DNA of 64,000 nucleotides from Bacillota bacterium (lineage in GTDB: Bacteria > Bacillota > Clostridia > Oscillospirales > Ruminococcaceae). Positions 9,278 through 17,384 of this stretch are shown piece by piece (position 1 is the stretch's first letter; each line of letters starts with the position of its first letter). Both the position numbers and the translations under genes were made by a program. The stretch spans positions 103,501-167,500 of the forward strand of contig JAEZRC010000004.1 of NCBI GenBank assembly GCA_023440965.1, written 5' to 3'. The notes under the pieces were generated by a model. The model worked only from the letters and a program-made list of their open reading frames with translations. It was not told the DNA's origin and did not search any database.

Positions 9278-12200
9278 AATCATTGGAACTTCAGGGCTTT
9301 AAGTCATTCCCCGATAAGGTCAAACTTGAATTCAATAAAGGAATAACTGCTGTTGTTGGTCCTAATGGAAGTGGGAAGAGCAACATCGGTGACGCTGTAC
9401 GTTGGGTTCTTGGTGAGCAGTCAACAAAAACTCTCCGTGGTGGAAAAATGGAGGATGTCATTTTCTCTGGCACACAGATGAGAAAATCAGTTGGCTTTGC
9501 ACAGGTAACACTTAATATTGATAATACATCACGAAAGCTTCAGTACGATAATGACCTTGTCAGCGTATCAAGAAAGCTTTATAGAAGTGGTGAAAGTGAA
9601 TATATTATAAATGGTCAGAACGTTCGACTTAAGGATGTTCTTGAGCTTTTTATGGATACTGGACTCGGTCGTGACGGATATTCAATCATTGGTCAGGGTA
9701 AGGTTGCGGATATTGTCAGCAGTAAGAGTAACGAACGTCGTGAAATTTTTGAGGAAGCCGCTGGTATCTCGAAATTCCGCTATAAAAAGGAAGAAGCACA
9801 GAGAAGACTTAATTTATCGCAGGAAAATATTCTGCGACTTCGTGATATAATTACTGAGCTTGAAACCCGTGTTGAGCCTTTGAGAATTCAATCAGAAAAG
9901 GCAACAAAATTCATTGCACTTGCTGATCAAAAAAAAGGTCTCGAGCTTTCAGTATGGCTTTATAAGTTAAATCAGCTTAAATCAAGCCTTAATGAGTTTG
10001 AAGAAAACATTTTAATCCGCACAACTGAATATGAAAATAAAGAGAATGAAATTGATGATATTGAAAATGCAATAAATCTTGCTTACAGCAATATGCAGAA
10101 ATGTAGCATGAAGATTGAAGAGCTCCGCAATCAGATTTCAGATATTGAAAGAAGAAATTCTCAGGAATACGCTGATATTGCTGTACTTGAAAATGATATT
10201 GTACATATAAATAACCTTATTGATTCATATAATGAGAAAATCAGCCTTTCAAATACTTCTGTTCAACAGACTGCTGAAAAGATCGAAAGTGAACAAGCAC
10301 GTCTTGAAAAACTAAAGTCAGATGAAATTGAAAACAATCAGAATATCACAGATATATCCAAGCAGTTTGGAGCACTTTCTGCACAGTCTGACGAGTTTGG
10401 CAAGTCATTTGCTGAAATTAATTCTGATGTAAATAAGCTTTATATTAAAAAATCTGAATTGAACTTCTTAATTAATTCAACTACCGCCTCAATTGATGAA
10501 ACCAAAGCACTCATTGAGCAGACAGCAAGCGATAAAGAAGAACTCGTACACGTTATTTCTACATTCACAAAAGAAAAAACAGAAATAATTCAGACACAGG
10601 GGAAAATTGAAGAAACCTTAGAAGAGCATAACAATAAGCTTTCAGGTTATTCAAAGCTACTTGAGAGAAAAAACTCACAGCTTGAAAATGCAAGAAAAGA
10701 ATATTCTGATATTGACATTAAAATTCGTGAGCTGACACAGAAAGAACATCTCCTCACTGACCTCGAAAACAGTATGGAGGGCTTTGCTTTCTCAGTAAAG
10801 GAAGTCATCAAGGCTGGCAAGTCGGGACGAATCGGTGGAATCAAAGGCTCTGTTGCACAGCTTATAAAGGTTGACAGCAAGTATGGCGTTGCTATTGAAA
10901 CTGCTCTTGGCGGAGCATTACAGAATATTATTGTTGAAAATGAAGATACCGCAAAGCGTTGCATAAGCCTTCTGAAGGAAAAAAACGCAGGTCGTGCTAC
11001 ATTCTTGCCGATTACATCAGTAAAAGGCTATACTCTCAATGAAAAAAATCTTGATATGCAGGAAGGCTATGTTGCCTTTGCTTCCGAACTTGTCTCATTT
11101 GACAAAAGTTATGAGGGTATTATTAACTCACTTTTAGGAAGAATTGTTATAGCAGAGGATATTGACCTTGCTACTGCAATTTCAAAAAGATATGGCTATA
11201 AATTCAAGATAGTTACCCTTGACGGACAGGTTATCAACGCAGGCGGTTCATTTACCGGTGGTAGTACCTCACGTTCAACTGGTGTTCTCACACGAAAGAA
11301 TGAAATTACTTCAATAAAAGAACAGATATCCTCCTTGTCCGAAACTTACGAACAGCTTAAAACAAAGCTTTCACAGTATCAGGCTGAGGTTGATAAGCTT
11401 ATCATTGATGTTGAGGCTGTTAAAGAAGATATTAATCTTGTTACTTCAGATAAAATCCGCTTTGATTCTGAACTCAAGCATATTACGCTTACACTTGACC
11501 AGATGGAAGAAAATCTTGAGAGTGCAGAAAACAGCATAAATTCCGCTGAAGTAAAACTTGAGAATCAGCTGGCATTGATTGAAAAATCAAAGACTGATCT
11601 AGCTTTATGTGAAAAAGATATTACTGAAAAAGAACTCCTCATTTCACAGACACAGAATAAAATTGAAAGCTATCAGGACAAGCGTGAGCTTATGTCAGAA
11701 AAGCTCTCAATGTACAAGATGAAGCAGATTGAGCTTTTAAAGGATATTGAATCTTGCGAGCAGAGCATTGAACAACTCATGGCAACAGTAACAAATACTG
11801 AAAATGACTTTGCGATACTTAATAGCCAGATTGAAGAGCAGAACGCAATTATCGAACAGAAAAAAACTTGTATCGAGGAAAAGAAAACTGCCCTTAATGC
11901 TTCAAAATCTGATGTTGAAAGTGTAAATGTCCTCATAAAGGTTGAACAGAAAAACCACCAGCAGTTTGAAATGGAAGCTAATGAAAAGCGTAATCTTCAA
12001 AAGATTATGAATGATGAAAAAGAAAATCTTTCAAGAGAACTTGCAAAGGCTTCTGAAAGAAAAATATCTATTCAGAAGGAATATGATACAATTATATCTG
12101 ATATGTGGGAGCAGTACCAGCTCTCAAGGTCAGAAGCTGCCGCAATTGCTGTTGAAGTTGAGGATATACTTGTTGCTCAAAAGCAACTCAATGAAATCAA

Positions 12201-12831
12201 GAACAAAATAAAAAATCTTGGTAGTGTTAACGTTGCTGCGATAGAAGAATATAAAGAAGTATCTGAAAGATATGAATTTATGTCAAAACAGCTTAATGAC
12301 GTTGAAACCTCAAAGGCTGAGCTTGAAAGTCTTATTGATGACCTTACTTCAAATATGAAGGAGATCTTCACTGAAAGCTTCAATCAGATTAACAACAACT
12401 TCAAGAGTATATTTGTTGAACTATTCGGGGGAGGAAAAGCAGAACTCATCCTCACTGATCCTTCAAATATTCTTGAATCAGGTATTGAAATAAATGTTGC
12501 TCCTCCTGGAAAAGTAATCAAGAGCCTGAGCCTTCTTTCAGGTGGAGAACAGGCATTCATAGCAATTGCAATTTACTTTGCTATTCTAAAGCTTCGTCCG
12601 TCACCGTTCTGTATTCTTGATGAAATTGAGGCTGCACTTGATGATGTGAATGTAGCAAAATATGCCTCATACCTTAGAAAATTCACAGGTACCACTCAGT
12701 TTATCACAATTACCCACAGACGTGGTACAATGGAAGAAGCTGATGTACTTTATGGTGTAACTATGCAGCAAAAGGGTATATCTAAGCTTCTTAAAATGGA
12801 CAATACTAAAGATATCAATATTAATGAGTAG
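9268..12831 (+). CDS. smc: Chromosome segregation ATPase SMC
   Basis: SMC is the ATPase core of the bacterial condensin that, with ScpA/ScpB, organises and separates replicated chromosomes. The 1,187-residue protein has an N-terminal head with Walker A G-P-N-G-S-G-K-S-N (about 32-40) and Q-loop. Coiled coil follows (about 165-500), then a hinge (about 515-680, with the glycine-rich G-G-S-F-T-G-G-S motif), returning coil to about 1,020, and a C-terminal head with signature L-S-G-G-E and Walker B 'F-C-I-L-D-E-I-E-A-A-L-D'. Start is TTG at 9268, seven bases after GAGGAGG (9254-9260). It overlaps the radical SAM gene and precedes ftsY by nine bases, so one transcript is likely. Confidence 0.97.
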   Translation: MYLKSLELQGFKSFPDKVKLEFNKGITAVVGPNGSGKSNIGDAVRWVLGEQSTKTLRGGKMEDVIFSGTQMRKSVGFAQVTLNIDNTSRKLQYDNDLVSVSRKLYRSGESEYIINGQNVRLKDVLELFMDTGLGRDGYSIIGQGKVADIVSSKSNERREIFEEAAGISKFRYKKEEAQRRLNLSQENILRLRDIITELETRVEPLRIQSEKATKFIALADQKKGLELSVWLYKLNQLKSSLNEFEENILIRTTEYENKENEIDDIENAINLAYSNMQKCSMKIEELRNQISDIERRNSQEYADIAVLENDIVHINNLIDSYNEKISLSNTSVQQTAEKIESEQARLEKLKSDEIENNQNITDISKQFGALSAQSDEFGKSFAEINSDVNKLYIKKSELNFLINSTTASIDETKALIEQTASDKEELVHVISTFTKEKTEIIQTQGKIEETLEEHNNKLSGYSKLLERKNSQLENARKEYSDIDIKIRELTQKEHLLTDLENSMEGFAFSVKEVIKAGKSGRIGGIKGSVAQLIKVDSKYGVAIETALGGALQNIIVENEDTAKRCISLLKEKNAGRATFLPITSVKGYTLNEKNLDMQEGYVAFASELVSFDKSYEGIINSLLGRIVIAEDIDLATAISKRYGYKFKIVTLDGQVINAGGSFTGGSTSRSTGVLTRKNEITSIKEQISSLSETYEQLKTKLSQYQAEVDKLIIDVEAVKEDINLVTSDKIRFDSELKHITLTLDQMEENLESAENSINSAEVKLENQLALIEKSKTDLALCEKDITEKELLISQTQNKIESYQDKRELMSEKLSMYKMKQIELLKDIESCEQSIEQLMATVTNTENDFAILNSQIEEQNAIIEQKKTCIEEKKTALNASKSDVESVNVLIKVEQKNHQQFEMEANEKRNLQKIMNDEKENLSRELAKASERKISIQKEYDTIISDMWEQYQLSRSEAAAIAVEVEDILVAQKQLNEIKNKIKNLGSVNVAAIEEYKEVSERYEFMSKQLNDVETSKAELESLIDDLTSNMKEIFTESFNQINNNFKSIFVELFGGGKAELILTDPSNILESGIEINVAPPGKVIKSLSLLSGGEQAFIAIAIYFAILKLRPSPFCILDEIEAALDDVNVAKYASYLRKFTGTTQFITITHRRGTMEEADVLYGVTMQQKGISKLLKMDNTKDININE

Positions 12832-12840
12832 GAGATTACT

Positions 12841-13746
12841 ATGGGCTTATTTGAAAAGCTTAAACAAGGCTTGAAAAAAACAAAGGATTCAATGATGGGC
12901 GGAATTGAGGGAATACTCAATTCATTCACAAAAATTGATGAGGATCTTTTTGACGAGCTTGAAGAAACACTTATTTTAAGCGACATTGGAGTAAACACAT
13001 CAGTAAAAATATGTGCTGAACTTCGTGAACGTGTTAAAAAGACAGGTGAAAAGGACCCCGCAAACGTCAAAAATCTTATCAAAGAAATTATGATTGAAAT
13101 GCTCGGCGAAAACACACCTCTTGATATGTCAACAACGCCTTCGGTTATTATGGTTATCGGTGTTAACGGTGTAGGAAAAACAACAACAATCGGAAAACTT
13201 GCAAACCAACTTAAAAGAGATGGAAAGAAAGTTCTTGTCGCTGCTGCTGATACCTTTAGAGCTGCTGCAATAGACCAGCTTGAAGTATGGACAGACCGTG
13301 CAGGTGTTGATATTATAAAGCATAATGAAGGCTCTGATCCTGCTGCAGTTGTTTTTGATGCAGTAACTGCCGCAAAGGCAAGGAAAGTCGACGTAGTTAT
13401 ATGCGATACAGCAGGACGTCTCCATAATAAGAAGAATCTTATGGACGAGCTTAAAAAGATTTCAAAGATTATCAATACACAGGCAGAAGGCTGTGCTCTT
13501 GAAATTCTTCTTGCACTTGACGCAACAACAGGACAGAACGCAGTAAATCAGGCAAAGCAGTTTAAGGAAGTTGCTGATATCACAGGAATAATTCTCACAA
13601 AGCTTGACGGAACAGCAAAAGGCGGAATAATAATTTCTATAGCTGATGAACTAAAATTGCCAGTAAAAATTGTTACAGTCGGTGAAAAGATTGATGATAT
13701 CCAACCATTTGATAATGCTGATTTTGTTAATGCGCTTTTTGATTAA
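12841..13746 (+). CDS. ftsY: Signal recognition particle receptor FtsY
   Basis: FtsY is the membrane-associated SRP receptor GTPase that docks ribosome-nascent chain complexes at the translocon. The 301-residue protein has only the N and G domains (NG core). The long acidic A domain of enterobacterial FtsY is missing, as is usual in Firmicutes; a short amphipathic start (F-E-K-L-K-Q-G-L-K-K) may contact the membrane. GTP-binding elements are G-V-N-G-V-G-K-T-T-T (about 102-111), D-T-A-D-T-F-R-A-A-A, D-T-A-G-R and T-K-L-D-G-T-A-K-G-G. It follows smc directly. Confidence 0.97.
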   Translation: MGLFEKLKQGLKKTKDSMMGGIEGILNSFTKIDEDLFDELEETLILSDIGVNTSVKICAELRERVKKTGEKDPANVKNLIKEIMIEMLGENTPLDMSTTPSVIMVIGVNGVGKTTTIGKLANQLKRDGKKVLVAAADTFRAAAIDQLEVWTDRAGVDIIKHNEGSDPAAVVFDAVTAAKARKVDVVICDTAGRLHNKKNLMDELKKISKIINTQAEGCALEILLALDATTGQNAVNQAKQFKEVADITGIILTKLDGTAKGGIIISIADELKLPVKIVTVGEKIDDIQPFDNADFVNALFD

Positions 13747-13760
13747 TTGAAAGAGGTCGT

Positions 13761-14360
13761 ATGAAAATTATTCTTGCATCCAATAATAAGGGCAAAATAA
13801 AAGAAATGTCTATGATTTTATCCGAGGTAGGCTTGCAGGTAATCTCACAGTCTGACGCTGGATATAACCTTAACCCTGATGAAACAGGAACAACCTTTGA
13901 AGAAAACTCACTTATTAAGGCAAAAGCACTTTATGATGTCAGCCACAGCGGTGTTATCGCTGACGATAGCGGACTTGAAGTAGATTATCTTAAAAAAGCA
14001 CCAGGTGTTTATTCAGCACGTTATGGTGGAGAAGGTTTATCTGACAAAGACAGATATAAAAAGATATTAGACGAGCTTGAAGGCGTCCCAGTTGAAAATC
14101 GAACAGCACGCTTTGTATGTGTTATAACATATATTTCATCAGAAGGTGAAGTTAATTCCTTCCGCGGTGAGTGTGAGGGACACATCGGTCTTGAGCCAAA
14201 GGGTGAAAATGGCTTTGGATATGACCCGATTTTCTACATTGGTAATAAAAGCATGTCAGAAATTTCTGACCAAGAAAAAAACAGAATAAGTCATAGGGCA
14301 GTAGCGTTATCAAAACTGCTTGACTTTTTTAAAGAGGAGAAAAATAATGTTGACAAGTAA
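13761..14360 (+). CDS. rdgB: XTP/dITP diphosphatase (RdgB/HAM1 family)
   Basis: This house-cleaning enzyme hydrolyses deaminated purine nucleotides (XTP, ITP, dITP) to monophosphates so they are not built into DNA or RNA. The 199-residue sequence begins with the family signature A-S-N-N-K-G-K-I-K-E and carries the catalytic-site segment V-I-A-D-D-S-G-L-E-V-D near residue 66, with 'F-G-Y-D-P-I-F' near residue 153. Length is normal. Its stop lies inside the start region of the next gene (yhbY starts 14 bases before this gene ends), indicating coupling. Confidence 0.95.
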   Translation: MKIILASNNKGKIKEMSMILSEVGLQVISQSDAGYNLNPDETGTTFEENSLIKAKALYDVSHSGVIADDSGLEVDYLKKAPGVYSARYGGEGLSDKDRYKKILDELEGVPVENRTARFVCVITYISSEGEVNSFRGECEGHIGLEPKGENGFGYDPIFYIGNKSMSEISDQEKNRISHRAVALSKLLDFFKEEKNNVDK

Positions 14361-14637
14361 ACAAAGAGCATATCTCAGAGGACTTGCAAATTCAATGGAT
14401 ACAATCTTTCAGATAGGAAAAGGCGGAGTACCTGACACACTCGTTGTACAGGTTAATGATGCTTTAAAAGCAAGGGAATTAATAAAGCTTCGTGTGCTTG
14501 ACAATTCATTGTATTCTTCAAAGGAAGCTGCCGAAGAGCTTGCTCAGAAAACTGGAGCAGATGTAGTGCAGGTTATTGGAAGTAAATTTGTTCTCTATAA
14601 GAAAAACCCTAAAGAGCCAAAAATCGAGCTGAAATAA
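14347..14637 (+). CDS. yhbY: YhbY-family RNA-binding (CRM domain) protein
   Basis: A 96-residue single CRM (CRS1-YhbY) domain protein. The family associates with pre-50S ribosomal particles. The signature is the L-T-S-K-Q-R-A-Y-L-R-G-L-A opening and I-G-K-G-G-V-P near residue 25, the latter being the RNA-contacting G-x-x-G-type loop. I use the ATG at 14347, which follows the AGAGGAG site at 14332-14338; an upstream in-frame ATG has no such support. The gene overlaps rdgB and is immediately followed by nadD, whose ATG comes directly after this stop codon. The yhbY-nadD-yqeK order is standard in Clostridia and bacilli. Confidence 0.92.
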   Translation: MLTSKQRAYLRGLANSMDTIFQIGKGGVPDTLVVQVNDALKARELIKLRVLDNSLYSSKEAAEELAQKTGADVVQVIGSKFVLYKKNPKEPKIELK

Positions 14638-15234
14638 ATGAAAACAGGAATTTTTGGTGGAACCTTTAACCCAATCCATAACGGACACGTTAACCTTGTC
14701 AACAAAATAAGTGAAATAGTCAGTCTTGACAGAATACTTGTCATACCGACAAATATTCCTCCACATAAGATAACAAACAATCTTGCAGAAGATGAAGCAA
14801 GGCTTGAAATGTGTCGCCTTGCATTTGAGAATAACCTAAAAGCAGAGATAAGTGATTATGAGATAAAACAAGGTGGTAAAAGCTATACCATCCTCACGAT
14901 AGAGCATCTTATAAATATTTACCCAGATGATGAGTTTTATCTAATTATCGGTAGTGATATGCTTCTTACCTTTCATGAGTGGAAGGATTATCAAAAGATA
15001 TTAAAGTTATGCACAATAGTAGCAGCAGCAAGAAGCAAAGCTGATATTGAAAAAATAGAGCCGTATGCTCATAAACTTATTGTAATGGGTGGAAAATGTA
15101 TTGTTGTTGACGTTGAGCCATATGAAATTTCATCATCTCAGCTCAGGGAGCTAATAGCTAATAAAGAGCAATACACTTGCTATTTACCAGAAAAAGTTGT
15201 AAAATATATAGCGAACAAAAAACTTTATACTTAA
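14638..15234 (+). CDS. nadD: Nicotinate-nucleotide adenylyltransferase
   Basis: NadD adenylates nicotinate mononucleotide to deamido-NAD, the shared step of NAD synthesis. The 198-residue protein has the nucleotidyltransferase signature G-G-T-F-N-P-I-H-N-G-H at residues 7-17, with the H-x-G-H catalytic motif. The second family element, I-S-S-S-Q-L-R-E-L, is near residue 165 and holds the triphosphate-binding S-S-x-x-R. It begins on the base after the yhbY stop and is followed by yqeK. Confidence 0.95.
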   Translation: MKTGIFGGTFNPIHNGHVNLVNKISEIVSLDRILVIPTNIPPHKITNNLAEDEARLEMCRLAFENNLKAEISDYEIKQGGKSYTILTIEHLINIYPDDEFYLIIGSDMLLTFHEWKDYQKILKLCTIVAAARSKADIEKIEPYAHKLIVMGGKCIVVDVEPYEISSSQLRELIANKEQYTCYLPEKVVKYIANKKLYT

Positions 15235-15251
15235 AATACGGAGTGTTACAA

Positions 15252-15827
15252 TTGTACGAGCAACCCGATTATGATGAGATAAAAAGCCTTTTAAAAAGCA
15301 GATTATCCAAGAAAAGATATACTCATAGCATTAATGTCGCGCATCAGGCAATAGTTCTCGCAAAGATAAATAACTTTGATGAAGATAAATCATATTTTGC
15401 TGGACTTCTTCATGATGTGTGCAAGGAAATTCCATCAGAAGAGCAGGAAGCTTACGTCCTTTCATCTTCAATGGATATTGATGAAGTTGAAAAGAAATCG
15501 CGTCCTTTATGGCACGCTATTGCTGGAGCTGAATTTGTAAAAGAGCACTTTAAAATTACCGATCAAGACATTTTAAAGTCAATCCGGTATCATACTGTTG
15601 CAAGAGCGGGAATGACCATACTGGAAAAAATAATATATCTCGCTGATTTGACATCAGTCGATAGAAGTTATAAGGATATTGCACAGACAAGAAAAATATG
15701 TGAGAAGAATCTTGATGAAGGAATGCTTTATGCATTGAAGTTCTCTATTACGGATTCAGTTTCAAAAAGCAATACTATTCCTAAATCGACCTTTGAAGCT
15801 TATAATTCTTACATCCTTATGACATAA
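15252..15827 (+). CDS. yqeK: HD-domain hydrolase YqeK (symmetrical Ap4A hydrolase type)
   Basis: A 191-residue HD-superfamily phosphohydrolase. YqeK proteins of Firmicutes have been shown to hydrolyse diadenosine tetraphosphate to two ADP, linking it to stress signalling. Metal-binding residues are visible as H-S (R-Y-T-H-S-I-N-V), the H-D pair in L-L-H-D-V-C-K-E-I-P, and later histidines in W-H-A-I-A-G-A and R-Y-H-T-V-A-R-A-G. I place the start at TTG 15252, eight bases after GGAG (15240-15243); longer in-frame starts lie inside nadD. The neighbourhood (nadD before, LCP and rsfS after) is the usual one for yqeK. Confidence 0.92.
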   Translation: MYEQPDYDEIKSLLKSRLSKKRYTHSINVAHQAIVLAKINNFDEDKSYFAGLLHDVCKEIPSEEQEAYVLSSSMDIDEVEKKSRPLWHAIAGAEFVKEHFKITDQDILKSIRYHTVARAGMTILEKIIYLADLTSVDRSYKDIAQTRKICEKNLDEGMLYALKFSITDSVSKSNTIPKSTFEAYNSYILMT

Positions 15828-15843
15828 TTATGGGAGGAAACAT

Positions 15844-16983
15844 ATGACAGAAAATAAAGGAAAGAATATAAGAAAGCATAGTAAGACTAAGACCAAAAAG
15901 AAAAGAACAAGAAAAGAAAAATTACTTATTGCAGGTTGCGTTTTAGTAGGTGTTGCGCTTTTATTCTCAGTTATTTTTATAATTGTATGGAACTCAAAAC
16001 CACTTGATAATCAAAAAGGCAAGGATTTTAATGCAAAACTTGAAAGTGATTTTGATTCTGAATCAATAACTACTAAAGAAGAACAGGTGAATTTTTTAAT
16101 TGCTGGTGAAAAAGAAAATCTCACCGATGTTTTGATAGTTGCATCAGTCAACGTCAAGACAAATTCAGTTGAAATATTACAGATTCCTAGAGATTGCTAT
16201 GTTTCTGAAACTTACTCCACAGGAAAAATAAATGCTGCGTATACCCAATACGGCTCAAGTGATTTGAAAAATATTGCCAGAACAGAAAAAATGATTTACG
16301 ATCAGTTTAAGCTTAATATTGATCATTATATTGTTGTTAATCTTTCGGCGTTTAGACGTATTATTGATTCAATGGGAGGAATTCCTATTAATATTACTGA
16401 AAGAGTTGTATTCAATAATAATAGTATTTTAGAGCCAGGGCAACAAACCTTAAATGGTAAAGAAGCTGAGTGGTTTGTTAGAGAAAGGCATAACAGAGGC
16501 GACGGAAGTGATATATCACGAATAAAAATGCAAAGAGTTTTTCTAGCTGCTTTTGTTGAACGTGTCAAGTCTTTAGGTTTAAAGAAAATTGTCAGTAGCG
16601 TAATTCCAGCAGTTGTAAAAGACATTGATAATTTATCTTCCGATATGACAGTCAACCAAATGTCAGATTACGCAAAGATGTTTATAAATATCTCGCAGGC
16701 TAACATAAGAATTCATATGATACCAGGTGAGGGTTATCAAATTTTGTATGCTAATGGTCGAAAAAATTCAGTTTATGCCATTCATGCACAAAGCACAGCT
16801 GATTTATTAAATACTTACTTCCGTCCTTATTCACCAAAAGTAGAAGTTGATAAGCTTGGTATAATATCAATTAAAGGCGTAAAAGATACAGGTTCATATG
16901 AAAATACACAGGATGACTTCCAGAGCCTATTGAACGGTGAAAAGCCAGGAAAGCAAAAGAATGATTCTTCAAAAATAAATTAA
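15844..16983 (+). CDS. LytR-CpsA-Psr (LCP) family cell-wall glycopolymer ligase
   Basis: LCP proteins transfer lipid-linked glycopolymers such as teichoic acids or capsule to peptidoglycan on the outer face of the membrane. This 379-residue protein has a very basic cytoplasmic start (residues 1-28), one membrane helix (about 29-50, 'LLIAGCVLVGVALLFSVIF') and an extracellular LCP domain (about 75-300). Hallmark residues are the D-V-L-I-V-A-S-V strand, the Q-I-P-R-D-C-Y-V motif with its phosphate-binding arginine, and the R-x-R-H-N-R-G-D-G-S-D-I-S-R-I-K-M-Q-R cluster. The last 75 residues are variable. It lies in the yqeK-LCP-rsfS cluster, a common clostridial arrangement. Confidence 0.9.
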   Translation: MTENKGKNIRKHSKTKTKKKRTRKEKLLIAGCVLVGVALLFSVIFIIVWNSKPLDNQKGKDFNAKLESDFDSESITTKEEQVNFLIAGEKENLTDVLIVASVNVKTNSVEILQIPRDCYVSETYSTGKINAAYTQYGSSDLKNIARTEKMIYDQFKLNIDHYIVVNLSAFRRIIDSMGGIPINITERVVFNNNSILEPGQQTLNGKEAEWFVRERHNRGDGSDISRIKMQRVFLAAFVERVKSLGLKKIVSSVIPAVVKDIDNLSSDMTVNQMSDYAKMFINISQANIRIHMIPGEGYQILYANGRKNSVYAIHAQSTADLLNTYFRPYSPKVEVDKLGIISIKGVKDTGSYENTQDDFQSLLNGEKPGKQKNDSSKIN

Positions 16984-16999
16984 TATAAAGGAGAAATAT

Positions 17000-17353
17000 A
17001 TGAATCAAAACGAAATTCTTAAGAAAATTGTGAAAACACTTGACACAAAGAAAGCTGAAGATATTGAAGTTATCGGCATAAAGGATCTTACAATCATTGC
17101 TGATTATTTTGTAATTGCAACAGGTACAAGTACAACTCATACAAAATCACTTGCTGATGAGGTTGAGTTTCAACTAAAGGAAGTAGGCATTGCCCCGACA
17201 AGAACAGAAGGCTACAACGGTTCAAACTGGATTTTACTTGATTATTCAGATATCGTTGTTCACATATTTTATAAAGAAACAAGAGAATACTATTCACTTG
17301 AAAGATTATGGTCTGATGGCGAAAAGGTTGAAGTAAAACAGTTTCTTGATTAA
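17000..17353 (+). CDS. rsfS: Ribosome silencing factor RsfS
   Basis: RsfS binds ribosomal protein L14 on the 50S subunit and blocks joining to 30S, which saves energy when nutrients run out. The 117-residue protein is full length for the family and shows A-D-Y-F-V-I-A-T-G-T-S-T-T-H (about 32-45), G-S-N-W-I-L-L-D-Y near residue 74 and V-H-I-F-Y-K-E-T-R-E-Y-Y near residue 87. A GGAG ribosome site lies about eight bases upstream. The gene is placed between the LCP gene and leuS. Confidence 0.95.
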   Translation: MNQNEILKKIVKTLDTKKAEDIEVIGIKDLTIIADYFVIATGTSTTHTKSLADEVEFQLKEVGIAPTRTEGYNGSNWILLDYSDIVVHIFYKETREYYSLERLWSDGEKVEVKQFLD

Positions 17354-17384
17354 CAATAACAATATTACAAAAGGAATGGTAAAA

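Noticed and set aside
9900..12400. Repetitive Glu/Lys/Gln pattern in smc
   Set aside because: This is the heptad pattern of the SMC coiled coil, not a DNA repeat.
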